From positions 310,001-374,000 of the forward strand of contig NZ_JAPENM010000003.1 of the NCBI RefSeq assembly GCF_026342035.1: a DNA stretch of 64,000 nt. The letters run 5' to 3'. This document shows, one piece after another, positions 16,681 through 25,150 of this stretch. The notes beneath the pieces were generated by a model. That model ran no database searches, had not been told where the DNA came from, and saw only the letters and a list, made by a program, of their open reading frames with translations. The stretch comes from Aldersonia sp. NBC_00410. GTDB lineage: Bacteria; Actinomycetota; Actinomycetes; Mycobacteriales; Mycobacteriaceae. The stretch's first letter is position 1, and every line of letters begins with the position of its first letter. Made by a program: the position numbers and the translations under genes.

Positions 16681-17442
16681 TCAGAACGGGACTGGAGTGC
16701 TGAGGAGGCCGGTTCCGGACGCGCGTCCGGACAGAATGCGGGTGAATTCGATAGCGTCGAGCTCGATTTCGGGACCGCCCCGCCCCTGTGACCAGTGGCC
16801 GCCGGCGGGTCCGGCGAGGTGCAGGGTGTAGGGCTCGCCGTGCCGGTCGGCCCATTCGGCTACCACGTCGGCGACGAGGACACCGTCGTGCTCGGCGGTA
16901 AGGACATGCTCGGCGCCCGTCGCGCGGGTGATGTCGATGCGATGCATCCAGGGATCGCGAGTGAGCACGATGTCGGTGAGGAAACCGATCTGCCACGGCT
17001 CGGCGATTCCGCCGAACTCGCCGGGGACCGCCAGCGGGCGCCGCCGGACGAAACCGGGAATGCGCCGACGACCCCGCACGGCTTTCGGCGCACGGACGGC
17101 GAACCGGTCGCGGATCTGCGCCGGCGTCATACCCGCCCGCTCCTCGATCTGCAGCGCGGTCAGGGCATCGATGAAAACGCCGGTGGAGCGACGGCGGGCC
17201 GCGCGCGTCTGGTGGAGTTGTTCGCGCAGGGATGCGGCCATCTCGACCATCCCCAGCATGTGCGCGGCGAGGTCGCGGACGGTCCAGCCGGGACATTCGG
17301 TGGGCATCGTCCACTGCTCGGGCTCCAGCGACCCGAGCAAGTCGGCGACGCGCTGATACTCGGTCGCGGCCAGGGTCATCGAGGTTTCGCGGTCCAGCGC
17401 GGGGGCGCGCAACCGAGATCGGTCGTGGTCGGTGGTGATCAT
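16681..17442 (-). CDS. Maleylpyruvate isomerase/DinB-like mycothiol-dependent family protein
   Basis: This 253-residue protein shows the TIGR03083-type N-terminal four-helix domain: EYQRVADLLGSLEPEQWTMP, then CPGWTVRDLAAHMLGM. The histidine in AAHM and a later TRDPWMHRIDITRA histidine fit the usual metal site. Such proteins are thought to use mycothiol as cofactor in transfer or isomerisation reactions. The ATG at 17442 has AAGGAG upstream and overlaps the TetR stop (ATGA). A C-terminal SCP-like segment has an alpha/beta composition. Together with the MBL protein it looks like a thiol-linked detoxification pair under TetR control. Confidence 0.8.
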   Translation of the reverse strand: MITTDHDRSRLRAPALDRETSMTLAATEYQRVADLLGSLEPEQWTMPTECPGWTVRDLAAHMLGMVEMAASLREQLHQTRAARRRSTGVFIDALTALQIEERAGMTPAQIRDRFAVRAPKAVRGRRRIPGFVRRRPLAVPGEFGGIAEPWQIGFLTDIVLTRDPWMHRIDITRATGAEHVLTAEHDGVLVADVVAEWADRHGEPYTLHLAGPAGGHWSQGRGGPEIELDAIEFTRILSGRASGTGLLSTPVPF

Positions 17443-18053
17443 CGCGAGGTGCTCCTTGCTTCGGGGTCGGGGATCCCCACCGCGGTGCAGAACATGTCGA
17501 CGAGGCGGGGAAGCTGCCGGCGCCAGCGATCCCCGCCGGGATCGTTGGCGAGTTGCTGGTTGACGAAGCCGCTGGTGAGCGCGGTCCACAGGTCCAGGTC
17601 TGCTTGGGTGGTCACACCGACCGCCGCCATACGCCCACGGAACCACTCGTACTGGCGCAGCGACGCGGCGTAGGCGGACTCGCTCGGACGGAAATCCGGC
17701 AGCGCGGGCTGATTCATCAGCTGGTATCGCGCGAGATCCGCGGTCGCGAAGTCGAAATAGGTCTGCGCGCCGGTCAACAGTGCCGCCCGCGGCTCGTCGG
17801 GTATGGCGGCGGCGGCGGAGGTCTCGTGGAGTTGGATATACGCGTCGGTGAACATCGCGTCGTACACGGCGTTCTTCGACTCGAAGTGCGTATAGAGCGA
17901 CGGGGGCCGCATCCCGATCCGATCCGCGATCTCCCGCAGCGTCACTGCCGCGAGTCCATCGGAGCGGGCGATCTCCCACGCGGTCTCGACTATTTCTCGT
18001 CGGGTCGCCTCGCGTCGTTCGGCTTGCCTATTGCGAGTAGGAGAAACTTTCAT
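17439..18053 (-). CDS. TetR-family transcriptional regulator
   Basis: This 204-residue regulator has a canonical N-terminal helix-turn-helix, AVTLREIADRIGMRPPSLYTHF with FESKNAVYDAMF following, and a TetR C-terminal ligand domain of the WHG type. I place the start at the ATG at 18053; the ORF extends 12 codons upstream into the promoter region. It is the first gene of the operon with the mycothiol-type, MBL and phosphotransferase genes, and overlaps the second by ATGA. The inverted repeat at 18064-18077 just upstream is a candidate autoregulatory operator. Confidence 0.88.
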   Translation of the reverse strand: MKVSPTRNRQAERREATRREIVETAWEIARSDGLAAVTLREIADRIGMRPPSLYTHFESKNAVYDAMFTDAYIQLHETSAAAAIPDEPRAALLTGAQTYFDFATADLARYQLMNQPALPDFRPSESAYAASLRQYEWFRGRMAAVGVTTQADLDLWTALTSGFVNQQLANDPGGDRWRRQLPRLVDMFCTAVGIPDPEARSTSR

Positions 18054-18063
18054 GGTTAGGAGT

Positions 18064-18085
18064 GTGAGCGTAGTCACTCGGGATG
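18064..18085 (-). promoter_or_regulatory. Putative promoter and operator of the TetR operon
   Basis: On the minus strand a TTGACA (18080-18085 region) is followed by an inverted repeat GTGA-N6-TCAC (18064-18077) that ends 10 bases before the start codon at 18053. The repeat would cover the promoter core, as expected for TetR autorepression. The -10 element is not clear. Confidence 0.4.
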
Positions 18086-18129
18086 TCAAGGGGTGGGCAG
18101 TGCGAGATCTACCACCGCCGTTCTGAGGC

Positions 18130-19371
18130 CTATCGCGCCACGCGTTGCTCCACGGCGGTGACGACGCGTGCGCCGCCGTCCTCGGTGGCGATCTGGTCGG
18201 CGAGTTCGACTGCGCGGGAACGGAGTCCGGAGTCGTTGAGGGCGGTGTCGATGGCCCGGGCGAGCTTGTCGGCGGTCAGGCGCGGTCGTGGAATCGGCTT
18301 CGTGGCCGCGCCGAGATGGTGTAGCCGATTCGCCCAGAACGGTTGATCCCCGCCCGGTGAGGGGATGGCCGCGGTCGGTAGACCGGCGCGCAATCCGGCC
18401 CCGGCGGTGCCCGCCCCGCAGGAATGTGCGACGGCGCAGACCCGTTCGAACAGCCACTCGTGCGGAACCGAACCGACAGTGATCATGTCGGTGCCGGTGA
18501 CGTCGAGGCCCGCGCCGCCCGCTTGCACGACGGCCCGCACGCCGGCAGCGCGGACCGCCTCGGTGATCAGTTCGGACAGCTGCGCGGATTGCTCGGCGGG
18601 CAACATCACGCTGCCGAAGCCGAGGTAGACCGGCGCCGGTCCCGACTCCAGGAATCGAACCAGTTCGGCGGGTGGCCGCCAATCCGCGGGAATCGAGGGC
18701 CACCAGTACCCGACCACGTCCAGGCCCGTGCGCCAATCTTCCGGTCGTGGCAGCACGGCCGGTGAAAAGCCGTGCAGAATGGGCCATTCCGCCTGGGTTC
18801 GCGCGCGCCGCGATGTCCCCTGGGAGCGATGCGCAAGGCCGAGGCGTTCGCGAAAACCGGCGATCACGCCGCCGTACATCCGATCGAATCCCGCGGCGGC
18901 GAGCCTGCCTGCGCCGCGATTGACCCACGACCCCGCCGACCATGAACCGAGCAGAGTGGGCGGAAAGTCCCCGGTCGCCGAGACCGGTTGCAGCCGTACG
19001 CCGACGCTGGGGATACCACGAGCCTCGGCGAACGCGTGCCCGGCGAGTTCGGCGAACGGTGACAGCAGGACCACGTCGGCCCGCACGTCCTCGAGGGCGT
19101 CGAGCAGGTTGTTGCCGAGTTGGCGCATCCCCGCCGGCTTCACCAGCTGCATGGCGAGTTTGAGCGGATTCTCCCGCTCCGGGTCCAGCCCGGGGTCGAT
19201 CTCGAAATCCACCGGCCGAGCCGATATTCCGCGTTCGGCAACGGCGTCGGCGAGATCCGTGGAACAGGTCATCACGACGTCGTGGCCCGCGAGGGTGAGG
19301 CGGCTGCCGAAATCGGTCAACGGCATGATGTCGCCGGTCGACCCGTAGGCGGCGATAACGATCCGTGTCAT
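18130..19371 (-). CDS. UDP-glycosyltransferase-like protein (GT1, MGT/sterol type)
   Basis: This 413-residue protein has the GT-B fold of bacterial macrolide and sterol glycosyltransferases: N-terminal IVIAAYGSTGDIMPL, YLGFGSVML at about residue 265 and the nucleotide-sugar binding block PHEWLFERVCAVAHSCGAGT followed by PSPGGDQPFWANR. The usual HHGGAGT is HSCGAGT here, so the second histidine and first glycine are changed while the first histidine and the D-Q pair are kept. The substrate may be a phenolic or lipid acceptor, or a drug. It lies 28 bases downstream of its TetR gene on the same strand. Confidence 0.8.
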   Translation of the reverse strand: MTRIVIAAYGSTGDIMPLTDFGSRLTLAGHDVVMTCSTDLADAVAERGISARPVDFEIDPGLDPERENPLKLAMQLVKPAGMRQLGNNLLDALEDVRADVVLLSPFAELAGHAFAEARGIPSVGVRLQPVSATGDFPPTLLGSWSAGSWVNRGAGRLAAAGFDRMYGGVIAGFRERLGLAHRSQGTSRRARTQAEWPILHGFSPAVLPRPEDWRTGLDVVGYWWPSIPADWRPPAELVRFLESGPAPVYLGFGSVMLPAEQSAQLSELITEAVRAAGVRAVVQAGGAGLDVTGTDMITVGSVPHEWLFERVCAVAHSCGAGTAGAGLRAGLPTAAIPSPGGDQPFWANRLHHLGAATKPIPRPRLTADKLARAIDTALNDSGLRSRAVELADQIATEDGGARVVTAVEQRVAR

Positions 19372-19399
19372 TTGCGATCTCCAGTTCGGGGTGGCGCAA

Positions 19400-20020
19400 C
19401 TAGGAAGCCCTGCTGGCGAGATGGAAAGCGAGCACCAGGTCCTCGCCGTAGGCGCGGACGTCGAAGTCCGGGTCGGTGGTCGAGCGCAGCAATGCGCCGC
19501 CGATCGCACTGCGCACCGCCAATGCCATTGCGTCCGGGGACAGGTCGGGGCGGAATTCGCCCGACGCGACACCGAGTCGGAAGATCGGCTCCAAGTCGAC
19601 CTTGGCGAGATCGGCGAGATGAGTGGGGTCGATATCCAGATCGGCCAACCGTCGGCCGTCTCGTCCGCGATGGTTCGAGGCGATCTCGGTGATGGCCAAT
19701 TGATGCGATCGATGCGATTCGAGATAGGAAATGTGGCCGCGAATGTGGGCGGCCAGTTTTCCCTGCGCCGAATTATCGGCTTCGATTGTGGGAAGCATGA
19801 TTTCGATCACCGAGCGATAGCACTCGGAGACGATTGCCGCGACGAGTTCGTCTTTGCTGCCGAAGTGGTACAGCACGACGCTCATCGCCACGCCCGCGCG
19901 CTCGGCGATCTTGCGGACCGAGGCCTGCGCGTAGCCGAGTTCGGCCATCGCGTCGATGGCGCAGTCGACGATCTGGCGGCGCCGGGCAGACTCGGTGAAC
20001 GTCCGCTCTCTAGATCGCAT
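19400..20020 (-). CDS. TetR-family regulator of the glycosyltransferase operon
   Basis: This 206-residue TetR protein has helix-turn-helix QASVRKIAERAGVAMSVVLY and the downstream HFGSKDELVAAIV. Its C-terminal ligand domain resembles BetI/AcrR-type regulators. The ATG at 20020 falls inside an array of four half-sites (20011-20046), and a TATATT in that array is placed for a leaderless transcript, so autoregulation by occlusion of its own start is strongly suggested. It heads an operon with the glycosyltransferase. Confidence 0.88.
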   Translation of the reverse strand: MRSRERTFTESARRRQIVDCAIDAMAELGYAQASVRKIAERAGVAMSVVLYHFGSKDELVAAIVSECYRSVIEIMLPTIEADNSAQGKLAAHIRGHISYLESHRSHQLAITEIASNHRGRDGRRLADLDIDPTHLADLAKVDLEPIFRLGVASGEFRPDLSPDAMALAVRSAIGGALLRSTTDPDFDVRAYGEDLVLAFHLASRAS

Positions 20021-20046
20021 GATCTAAATATAGATCAAGTGATCTA
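20011..20046. promoter_or_regulatory. Four-half-site TetR operator with 10-bp period
   Basis: Half-sites TAGATC (20011-20016), GATCTA (20021-20026), TAGATC (20031-20036) and GATCTA (20041-20046) alternate in orientation with exactly four bases between each. Every neighbouring pair therefore forms a palindrome, and the period is one DNA turn. The array covers the start codon (20018-20020) and the minus-strand -10 TATATT. Two TetR dimers could bind on one or both faces. Confidence 0.75.
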
Positions 20047-20113
20047 TGGATGCAGTCGTGCGGCACCTACCCGACGGTTGTCGGCTTTGCGGTGGGATTA
20101 CTTGTCGGCGGGA

Positions 20114-20680
20114 CTACTCGTCGATCGGCGTCGGCCGGTGGTACCGACCGTGGTGGTAGAGCAGCGGTGCGCCGGTCGGAGAATCGGTGACGTCCTCCAC
20201 CCGGTTGACCAGGCCGACCACCAAGGTGTGATCGCCCACCGGGATCAGTTGATGAATGGTCACCCGCAGCCAGATCGGGGTGCCGTAGAGCACAGGCTCG
20301 CCGGTATCGAGCCATGTCCATAGCGACTGGTCGGCGAATCGCTGATCGGCGCTGCGCGCGAACCGCTGCGCGACGTGGCGCTGATGCTCGCCGAGGAAAT
20401 GAATGACCACCGAGTCGCTGGCGTGCAGTGCGCGGATGCTGGACGAGCTGTGCGCGATATTGAACGAGATCAGGGGCGGATCGAGCGAGAGCGAGGCGAA
20501 CGACGACGCGGTGAAGCCGATCGGATTGTCGTCGTGACGCAACGTGACGACTGTGACACCGGTCGGGTAGTGCCGCATCGCGGCGCGGTACTGCTCGGCG
20601 GTGATGCCACTCGTGTCCGCGGGCACGTCGACCCCGGCGAGTTCACGGGCTGAACCGGCATTCGGCTGATCGGAAATCAC
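20114..20680 (-). CDS. Flavin reductase family protein
   Basis: This 188-residue protein has the FMN-binding split-barrel pattern of HpaC/HsaB-type flavin reductases: [34 protein letters not shown], and the C-terminal [13 protein letters not shown] and [10 protein letters not shown]. These enzymes supply reduced FMN or FAD to two-component monooxygenases. A partner oxygenase is not adjacent, although the LLM-like protein at 14167 is about 6 kb away. It is 22 bases downstream of the YbaK gene on the same strand. Confidence 0.88.
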   Translation of the reverse strand: MISDQPNAGSARELAGVDVPADTSGITAEQYRAAMRHYPTGVTVVTLRHDDNPIGFTASSFASLSLDPPLISFNIAHSSSSIRALHASDSVVIHFLGEHQRHVAQRFARSADQRFADQSLWTWLDTGEPVLYGTPIWLRVTIHQLIPVGDHTLVVGLVNRVEDVTDSPTGAPLLYHHGRYHRPTPIDE

Positions 20681-20702
20681 GCCCCGAGTCTAGGGACGGA
20701 GC

Positions 20703-21176
20703 TCAGTCGACGTCGATGGCCAGGCCGGCGGTGATCCGTACCAGCTCGGTGAACGTGGTGCGGAACACGGTGTTGGGGTGGCCGGCCGCGGCCCACAGCT
20801 CGGTGAACTCGGCAAGCGCGTTGTCGACGTAAGTGGGCAGGTTGGTCGGATGCCCGACCGGGGCGACGCCGCCGATCGGCTGCCCGGTCGCGTGCCGGAC
20901 CATCTCGGCGGGGGCGCGGGTGAGGACGCCTTCGAGCCGGGTGCCGGTCTTGTCGAGGTTGACCTGATGGCTGCCCGACACCAGCAGGAGCACCGGATCG
21001 TCGTCGAGGTCGAAGATGAGCGATTTCACGATCGCGCCCACATCGACGCCGAGCACTTCGGCGGCTTCCTCGGCCGTGTGGGTGGCCGTCGGCTGGGTGA
21101 TGATCACCCCGTGGTGGCCGCGGGCGATGAGGGTGTCCGCAACGTGGGATGCGTTCGGGTGCAGCAACCTCCGCAT
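20703..21176 (-). CDS. YbaK/EbsC-type aminoacyl-tRNA deacylase
   Basis: This 157-residue protein matches the YbaK/ProX editing-domain family: TATHTAEEAAEVLGVDVGAIVKSLIF with the conserved lysine of the deacylase centre, VLLLVSGSHQVNL, and PIGGVAPVGH with the conserved glycine loop. Such free-standing domains hydrolyse mischarged tRNA, typically Cys- or Ala-tRNAPro. The length is normal for the family. It is the upstream partner of the flavin reductase gene. Confidence 0.88.
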   Translation of the reverse strand: MRRLLHPNASHVADTLIARGHHGVIITQPTATHTAEEAAEVLGVDVGAIVKSLIFDLDDDPVLLLVSGSHQVNLDKTGTRLEGVLTRAPAEMVRHATGQPIGGVAPVGHPTNLPTYVDNALAEFTELWAAAGHPNTVFRTTFTELVRITAGLAIDVD

Positions 21177-21263
21177 CTACACAGAGTAGGGCGAAGTGGT
21201 GGCTTCGCGCGATTCGTAAATCGCATCGCGCTGCTGGTGCACGTGGACGACGGCGGGGTTCGC

Positions 21264-21584
21264 TCAGTACTCGGGGTAGCCCTCTTCGGGGCCGAGCATC
21301 TTTTCGAGTCGGATCCGGGTGATGCGGCCGAGCTCGTCGCCGCTGCGATTGTCGACGTGTTCGTGGACGCAGGTGTCGAACACCCGCTCCATGTCCGCCG
21401 AGGAGAGTGCGAACAATTGCTTGTCCGCCATGGCGAGGAGTTCCTCGTGACTGCCGAACGGCCGCGAATCGGCCACCTTCTGCGCCCACGTGACGTTGCA
21501 GCAGCATTCGAACAAGGCGTGAACTGCGCGTGCCGACGTCATCGTGTTGAATTCCTCGAGACCTATTCCCTGATGCATCAGCAT
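21264..21584 (-). CDS. Short OHCU-decarboxylase-like protein
   Basis: This 106-residue protein begins with GLEEFNTMTSARAVHALFECCCNVTWAQKV, matching the N-terminal helices of 2-oxo-4-hydroxy-4-carboxy-5-ureidoimidazoline decarboxylase, and ends with a helix like the family's last helix (GRITRIRLEKML). The full family has about 165 residues, so the central part carrying the catalytic HPRIG region is missing. The start at 21584 has GGAGG upstream. It may be a reduced paralogue with a different role; urate-pathway genes are not adjacent. Confidence 0.6.
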   Translation of the reverse strand: MLMHQGIGLEEFNTMTSARAVHALFECCCNVTWAQKVADSRPFGSHEELLAMADKQLFALSSADMERVFDTCVHEHVDNRSGDELGRITRIRLEKMLGPEEGYPEY

Positions 21585-21699
21585 GGTGACCTCCAAAGTC
21601 CTGGCGTCCCGGCCGCGTGACGTTTTCTCACGCGGCAACGGCCTCGATAATCACCCGCTCACGGCGTCATATCGACACTGTGTGCTGGAATTTCCGAAA

Positions 21700-21763
21700 T
21701 GTTTACATTTGAAACAAACGGCCAAGACCCTCCAAATTCGCCCGCCGACGCCCCCGATACCCT
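21700..21763 (+). promoter_or_regulatory. Promoter and palindrome before the ECH1-like gene
   Basis: An inverted repeat TGTTT-N7-AAACA (21700-21716) lies in an AT-richer stretch between the divergent OHCU-like and crotonase genes. TACCCT at 21758-21763 precedes the ATG at 21771 by seven bases, predicting a leaderless crotonase mRNA. The palindrome is a candidate operator; the regulator is unknown. Confidence 0.45.
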
Positions 21764-21770
21764 CGTGCAC

Positions 21771-22592
21771 ATGAGCGAATGGAACGCCTTTACCGTCGAG
21801 ACCAAGAATTCTGTTGCACAGGTCACATTGACCGGTCCCGGCAAAGGCAACGCCATGGGCCCCGACTTCTGGCGCGAGCTCCCACTGATCTTTGCCGAGC
21901 TCGACCGCGACCCCGAGGTGCGGGCAGTGGTGCTCGCCGGATCCGGGAAGCACTTCTCCTATGGCCTCGACCTGCAGGCGATGGGCGGCAGCTTCATGCC
22001 GCTCTACGCGGACAAGGCGCTAGCCGGCCCGCGCACCCAGTTCCACGACGAAATCAAGCGGCTGCAGGCCTCGATCACGGCCGTCGCCGATTGCCGCAAG
22101 CCGGTCGTCGCCGCCGTCCAGGGCTGGTGCATCGGCGGCGGCGTCGACCTGATCTCGGCGGCCGACATCCGCTACGCCAGCGCCGACGCGAAGTTCAGCG
22201 TGCGCGAGGCGAAGATCGCCATCGTCGCCGACGTCGGATCGCTGCACCGGCTGCCGGCGATCATCGGTGACGGGCACCTGCGGGAGCTCGCTTACACGGG
22301 CAAGGACATCGACGCGGCGCGGGCGGAGAAGATCGGTCTGGTCAACGACGTGTTCGACGATGCCGAGGCTGCCCTCGACGCGGCGCACGCCACCGCGCGC
22401 GAGATCGCCGCGAACCCGCCGCTGGTCGTGCAGGGCGTCAAGGACGTGCTCGCTCGCGAGCGGGCAGGCATCGTGGCCGATGGGCTGCGCTACGTGGCGG
22501 CCTGGAATGCGGCGTTCCTGCCCTCGAATGATCTGACGGAAGCGATCAGTTCGGTGTTCGAGAAGCGTCCGGCCGAGTTCAAGGGCGAATAG
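21771..22592 (+). CDS. Crotonase family, ECH1-type dienoyl-CoA isomerase-like
   Basis: This 273-residue crotonase keeps the residues typical of delta3,5-delta2,4-dienoyl-CoA isomerases: the oxyanion loop GSGKHFSYGLDLQAM, the Asp in IGGGVDLISAADIRY, the Glu in FSVREAKIA, and the Asp in VADVGSLHRLP, which parallels the ADVGTLQRLP block of ECH1. That supports shifting conjugated double bases of unsaturated acyl-CoA, with simple hydratase activity as the alternative. The ATG at 21771 follows a -10 element at leaderless spacing. Its last codons and stop are repeated twice downstream in the same frame. Confidence 0.83.
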   Translation: MSEWNAFTVETKNSVAQVTLTGPGKGNAMGPDFWRELPLIFAELDRDPEVRAVVLAGSGKHFSYGLDLQAMGGSFMPLYADKALAGPRTQFHDEIKRLQASITAVADCRKPVVAAVQGWCIGGGVDLISAADIRYASADAKFSVREAKIAIVADVGSLHRLPAIIGDGHLRELAYTGKDIDAARAEKIGLVNDVFDDAEAALDAAHATAREIAANPPLVVQGVKDVLARERAGIVADGLRYVAAWNAAFLPSNDLTEAISSVFEKRPAEFKGE

Positions 22593-22634
22593 ATCGGCGA
22601 GCCGATCAGCGGCGAATAGATCAGCGGCGAATAG
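22584..22634 (+). repeat. Three in-frame copies of a Gly-Glu-stop 3' end
   Basis: GGCGAATAG occurs at 22584-22592 (the real crotonase end), 22611-22619 and 22626-22634. The last two belong to a perfect 15-base tandem repeat (22605-22619, 22620-22634). Spacings of 27 and 15 bases are multiples of three, so all three TAGs are in the crotonase frame. On the other strand the same repeat gives the LysR gene (stop at 22621-22623) a second in-frame Ile-Arg-Arg-stop. Confidence 0.85.
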
Positions 22635-23508
22635 CCGGGGTCAGCAGGCGCAGCAGCAATGCCACCGGCGCCCACGACTCGCGGCCGCGCCGGGTCACCA
22701 CGTAGCTGCGCAGCGTGACCGCCGGATCGTGCAGGGCGGTGATGTCGACGCCCGGCACGGCGGGCATCGCGGCGGGGAGCAGGCCGACGCCGAGGCCGGC
22801 GGCGATCAGATCCTGAACCAGTTCCAGGCTGTCGGCCCGGTGGGTGATACGCGGGGTGAAATCGGCCAGTGCCGCGATCGTGCGGACCACCTCGTCGTCG
22901 GCCGTATTGCGCGAGTTGACGATCCACTCACCGTCGCGGAACCGTCGGAACACCGCGGCCGCCGATCCCGTCGTGTCGGTGCCCGCGGGGACGCCCAGCC
23001 CCCATCGGGTGGTGTCGATCGCGGCGGCGTGCACCGAATCCGGCAGGCGGTGCGGCGCGAGGTTGTAGTCGTAGACCAACGCCAGATCGACCCGATCCCG
23101 GGCCAGCAGATCGAGCGCCTCCGCGGGTTCGTGCTCGCGCATCACGAGGTGCAGCTTCGGCGCGGTGTCGGCCAGTTGCGTGACCAGCGGCAGCAGATGC
23201 CTGCGGGCCGCCGAGGCGAAGGAAGCGACCCGGACTTCGCCGACCGGCTCGCTGTCGGGATCCAGGTCCATCCGGGCCGCCTCCACCGCCGCGAGGATCG
23301 TCACGGCGTGCGTGGCCAGTCGACGGCCTGCCGGGGTGAGCCGCACCCGGCGTCCGTCCGGCTCCAGCAGCGGGACGTGCACATCGCGGGCCAGCATCGC
23401 GAGTTGCTGCGACACCGTCGAGGTGGTGACGCCGAGTTCATCGGCCACCTCACGCATCGAGCCGAGTTCCGAGAGCTCGAGCAGCATCTCCAGGCGGCGG
23501 GTGTCCAC
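22621..23508 (-). CDS. LysR-family regulator
   Basis: This 295-residue protein has an N-terminal LysR winged helix, REVADELGVTTSTVSQQLAML, followed by VRLTPAGRRL and a periplasmic-binding-like effector domain beginning at VGEVRVASFASAARRHLLP. The start is GTG at 23508. It faces an EamA-type exporter gene, and the intergenic region has a LysR-like TTC-N9-GAA site (23519-23533), so it probably controls the exporter. The stop lies within the tandem repeat shared with the convergent crotonase gene. Confidence 0.88.
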   Translation of the reverse strand: MDTRRLEMLLELSELGSMREVADELGVTTSTVSQQLAMLARDVHVPLLEPDGRRVRLTPAGRRLATHAVTILAAVEAARMDLDPDSEPVGEVRVASFASAARRHLLPLVTQLADTAPKLHLVMREHEPAEALDLLARDRVDLALVYDYNLAPHRLPDSVHAAAIDTTRWGLGVPAGTDTTGSAAAVFRRFRDGEWIVNSRNTADDEVVRTIAALADFTPRITHRADSLELVQDLIAAGLGVGLLPAAMPAVPGVDITALHDPAVTLRSYVVTRRGRESWAPVALLLRLLTPAIRR

Positions 23509-23517
23509 CGGTCAATC

Positions 23518-23533
23518 ATTCATGAATCGCGAA
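23518..23533. promoter_or_regulatory. LysR-type binding site and palindrome
   Basis: ATTCATGAAT (23518-23527) is a perfect 10-base palindrome, and it is part of TTC-N9-GAA (23519-23533), a T-N11-A type site as LysR regulators use. It is located between the divergent LysR and EamA genes, only ten bases from the LysR start. Confidence 0.5.
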
Positions 23534-23591
23534 CGATATGTCCATAAATAGCAGGTGGACGTGGACGGTCCCGGAGTTCTTCAATGGGTGC

Positions 23592-24503
23592 ATGCGCACC
23601 TCCTACGCCGGCACCGGCATGGCCGTCCTGGCGATGTGTTGCGTCCAACTCGGGCTCGCCGCGTCCGTCGGACTCATCGACTACGTCGGCGCCGAGGGCG
23701 TGGCGTTCCTGCGCCTGGTCTTCGCCGGGCTGCTGATGTTCGTGCTGGTGCGACCGCGATTACGCGACTTCCGGCGGGCCGACCTGCTCGCCTGCGTCGC
23801 CCTCGGCATCGTGACAGCGGGCCTGACGCTGCTGTTCATGGCGGCGATCGCGCGATTGCCGCTCGGCACCGCGAGTGCGCTGGAGTTCCTCGGCCCGCTC
23901 GGTGTCGCCGTGTTCCATGCCGGGTCGCGTCGCGCGCTGATCTGGCCGGTACTCGCGGGCGCGGGCGTCGTCCTGATGACCGAGCCGTGGCAAGGCGGGA
24001 CCGACCTCGTGGGCGTCGGCTTCGCGCTCGGCGCGGCCGCATGCTGGGCGGCCTACATTCTGCTGACCGAGCGCGTAGGTGCGGCGGTCTCCGGCTTCGG
24101 CGGGCTCGCGGTCTCCATGCCGGTCGCCGGCATCGTCGGCACGCTCGTGGCCGGACCCGCCGTGCTGCCGCTGCTCACCTGGCAGCTTCTGCTGGCCGGG
24201 CTCGCACTCGCGATACTGCTGCCCGTGGTGCCGTTCGCGCTGGAGATGGTCGCGCTGCGACGGGTGTCCACGGCCACATTCGGCACCCTGATGAGCCTCG
24301 AACCCGCGATCGCCATGCTGATCGGACTGGTTGTGCTGCAACAAGTCCCGTGGCTCGGTGGTGCGTTCGGCATGGTATTGGTCGTCGCTGCGGGCATCGG
24401 CGCGGCGCGGGCGGACCGGCGTGCGGCGTTCAGCCCAGTCCCGCAGGCAGTCCCGATTCCGCCAGCAGGGCAGCCAAGCCAAGCAGTGCCGCAGCCGGCC
24501 TGA
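23592..24503 (+). CDS. EamA/RhtA-family exporter
   Basis: This is a ten-helix drug/metabolite transporter with two EamA halves: the first carries [20 protein letters not shown] and [14 protein letters not shown], the second [15 protein letters not shown] and [18 protein letters not shown], the latter being the RhtA-type signature for threonine, homoserine or related amino-acid export. I start at the ATG at 23592; an ATG at 23538 would add 18 residues. It is likely controlled by the divergent LysR protein. Its 3' end overlaps the convergent DUF2182 gene by 74 bases. Confidence 0.85.
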   Translation: MRTSYAGTGMAVLAMCCVQLGLAASVGLIDYVGAEGVAFLRLVFAGLLMFVLVRPRLRDFRRADLLACVALGIVTAGLTLLFMAAIARLPLGTASALEFLGPLGVAVFHAGSRRALIWPVLAGAGVVLMTEPWQGGTDLVGVGFALGAAACWAAYILLTERVGAAVSGFGGLAVSMPVAGIVGTLVAGPAVLPLLTWQLLLAGLALAILLPVVPFALEMVALRRVSTATFGTLMSLEPAIAMLIGLVVLQQVPWLGGAFGMVLVVAAGIGAARADRRAAFSPVPQAVPIPPAGQPSQAVPQPA

Positions 24504-25134
24504 GCAGCCGGACGCCATCGGTGCGCAGCTTTTGCGCGTACACGATTCCGCTCACCAGCAGCATCGGCCCGAGCGAATGCCCAGCGGTATAGGTGGCCAG
24601 CATCAACACACCGCAACCGCCGATGCACCGGTATCCGCTCGTCAGTCCGGCGGCGACGCAGCCGTGATCGGCGGCCCGGCCCCGCGGTGCGATGGCGGGC
24701 ACCCGCTGACAACTCCGGACGAAATCCCGCTTGCCCGGCGTCAGCTCCCAGACGGCCGCGCCGGCCAGCGCCACAGGCGTGAGCGCCGCAGCACCGGGCA
24801 CGACGGCGAGCGCGCCGAACATGATGGCGCCGAACGAGATCCACACTACGAGATAGCCCGAGAGGAACAACGCGGGCCCGCGCCGGCGTCGCGACAACAA
24901 CCCGTCCAGGGCGACGCGCCGGGCCGCCGGGAGGGCCGTCGGCGCCATCATCGCGACGGTCATCGCGAGGCAGGCGGCCAGCGCCGCGGCGCTCGATCCG
25001 TGCGGCCACCCGCGGGCGTGCGCGAGTGCGACGAGCGCCCACCCGAGTCCGGCGACCATGGCGAAGGGCAACTCCGGGTGCAGGGCGAGCACCTCGTCGC
25101 GGGTGCCGGACCACACACCGACCGCTAGCGCCAT
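24430..25134 (-). CDS. DUF2182 membrane protein (putative copper-handling)
   Basis: This 234-residue polytopic protein shows DUF2182 features: [35 protein letters not shown], and C-terminal [18 protein letters not shown] with two cysteines and repeated methionines suitable for metal binding. Family members are annotated as predicted metal-binding or copper-associated membrane proteins. The ATG at 25134 is 16 bases after the tyrosinase stop, so they form an operon. I infer a role in copper supply to the tyrosinase. The last 74 coding bases are antisense to the EamA gene. Confidence 0.75.
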   Translation of the reverse strand: MALAVGVWSGTRDEVLALHPELPFAMVAGLGWALVALAHARGWPHGSSAAALAACLAMTVAMMAPTALPAARRVALDGLLSRRRRGPALFLSGYLVVWISFGAIMFGALAVVPGAAALTPVALAGAAVWELTPGKRDFVRSCQRVPAIAPRGRAADHGCVAAGLTSGYRCIGGCGVLMLATYTAGHSLGPMLLVSGIVYAQKLRTDGVRLLRPAAALLGLAALLAESGLPAGLG

Positions 25135-25150
25135 CGTTACTCGGGTCCGA

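Noticed and set aside
18130-18300. GT1 gene as macrolide self-resistance in an antibiotic cluster
   Set aside because: No polyketide or other biosynthetic genes are adjacent, and the key motif differs.
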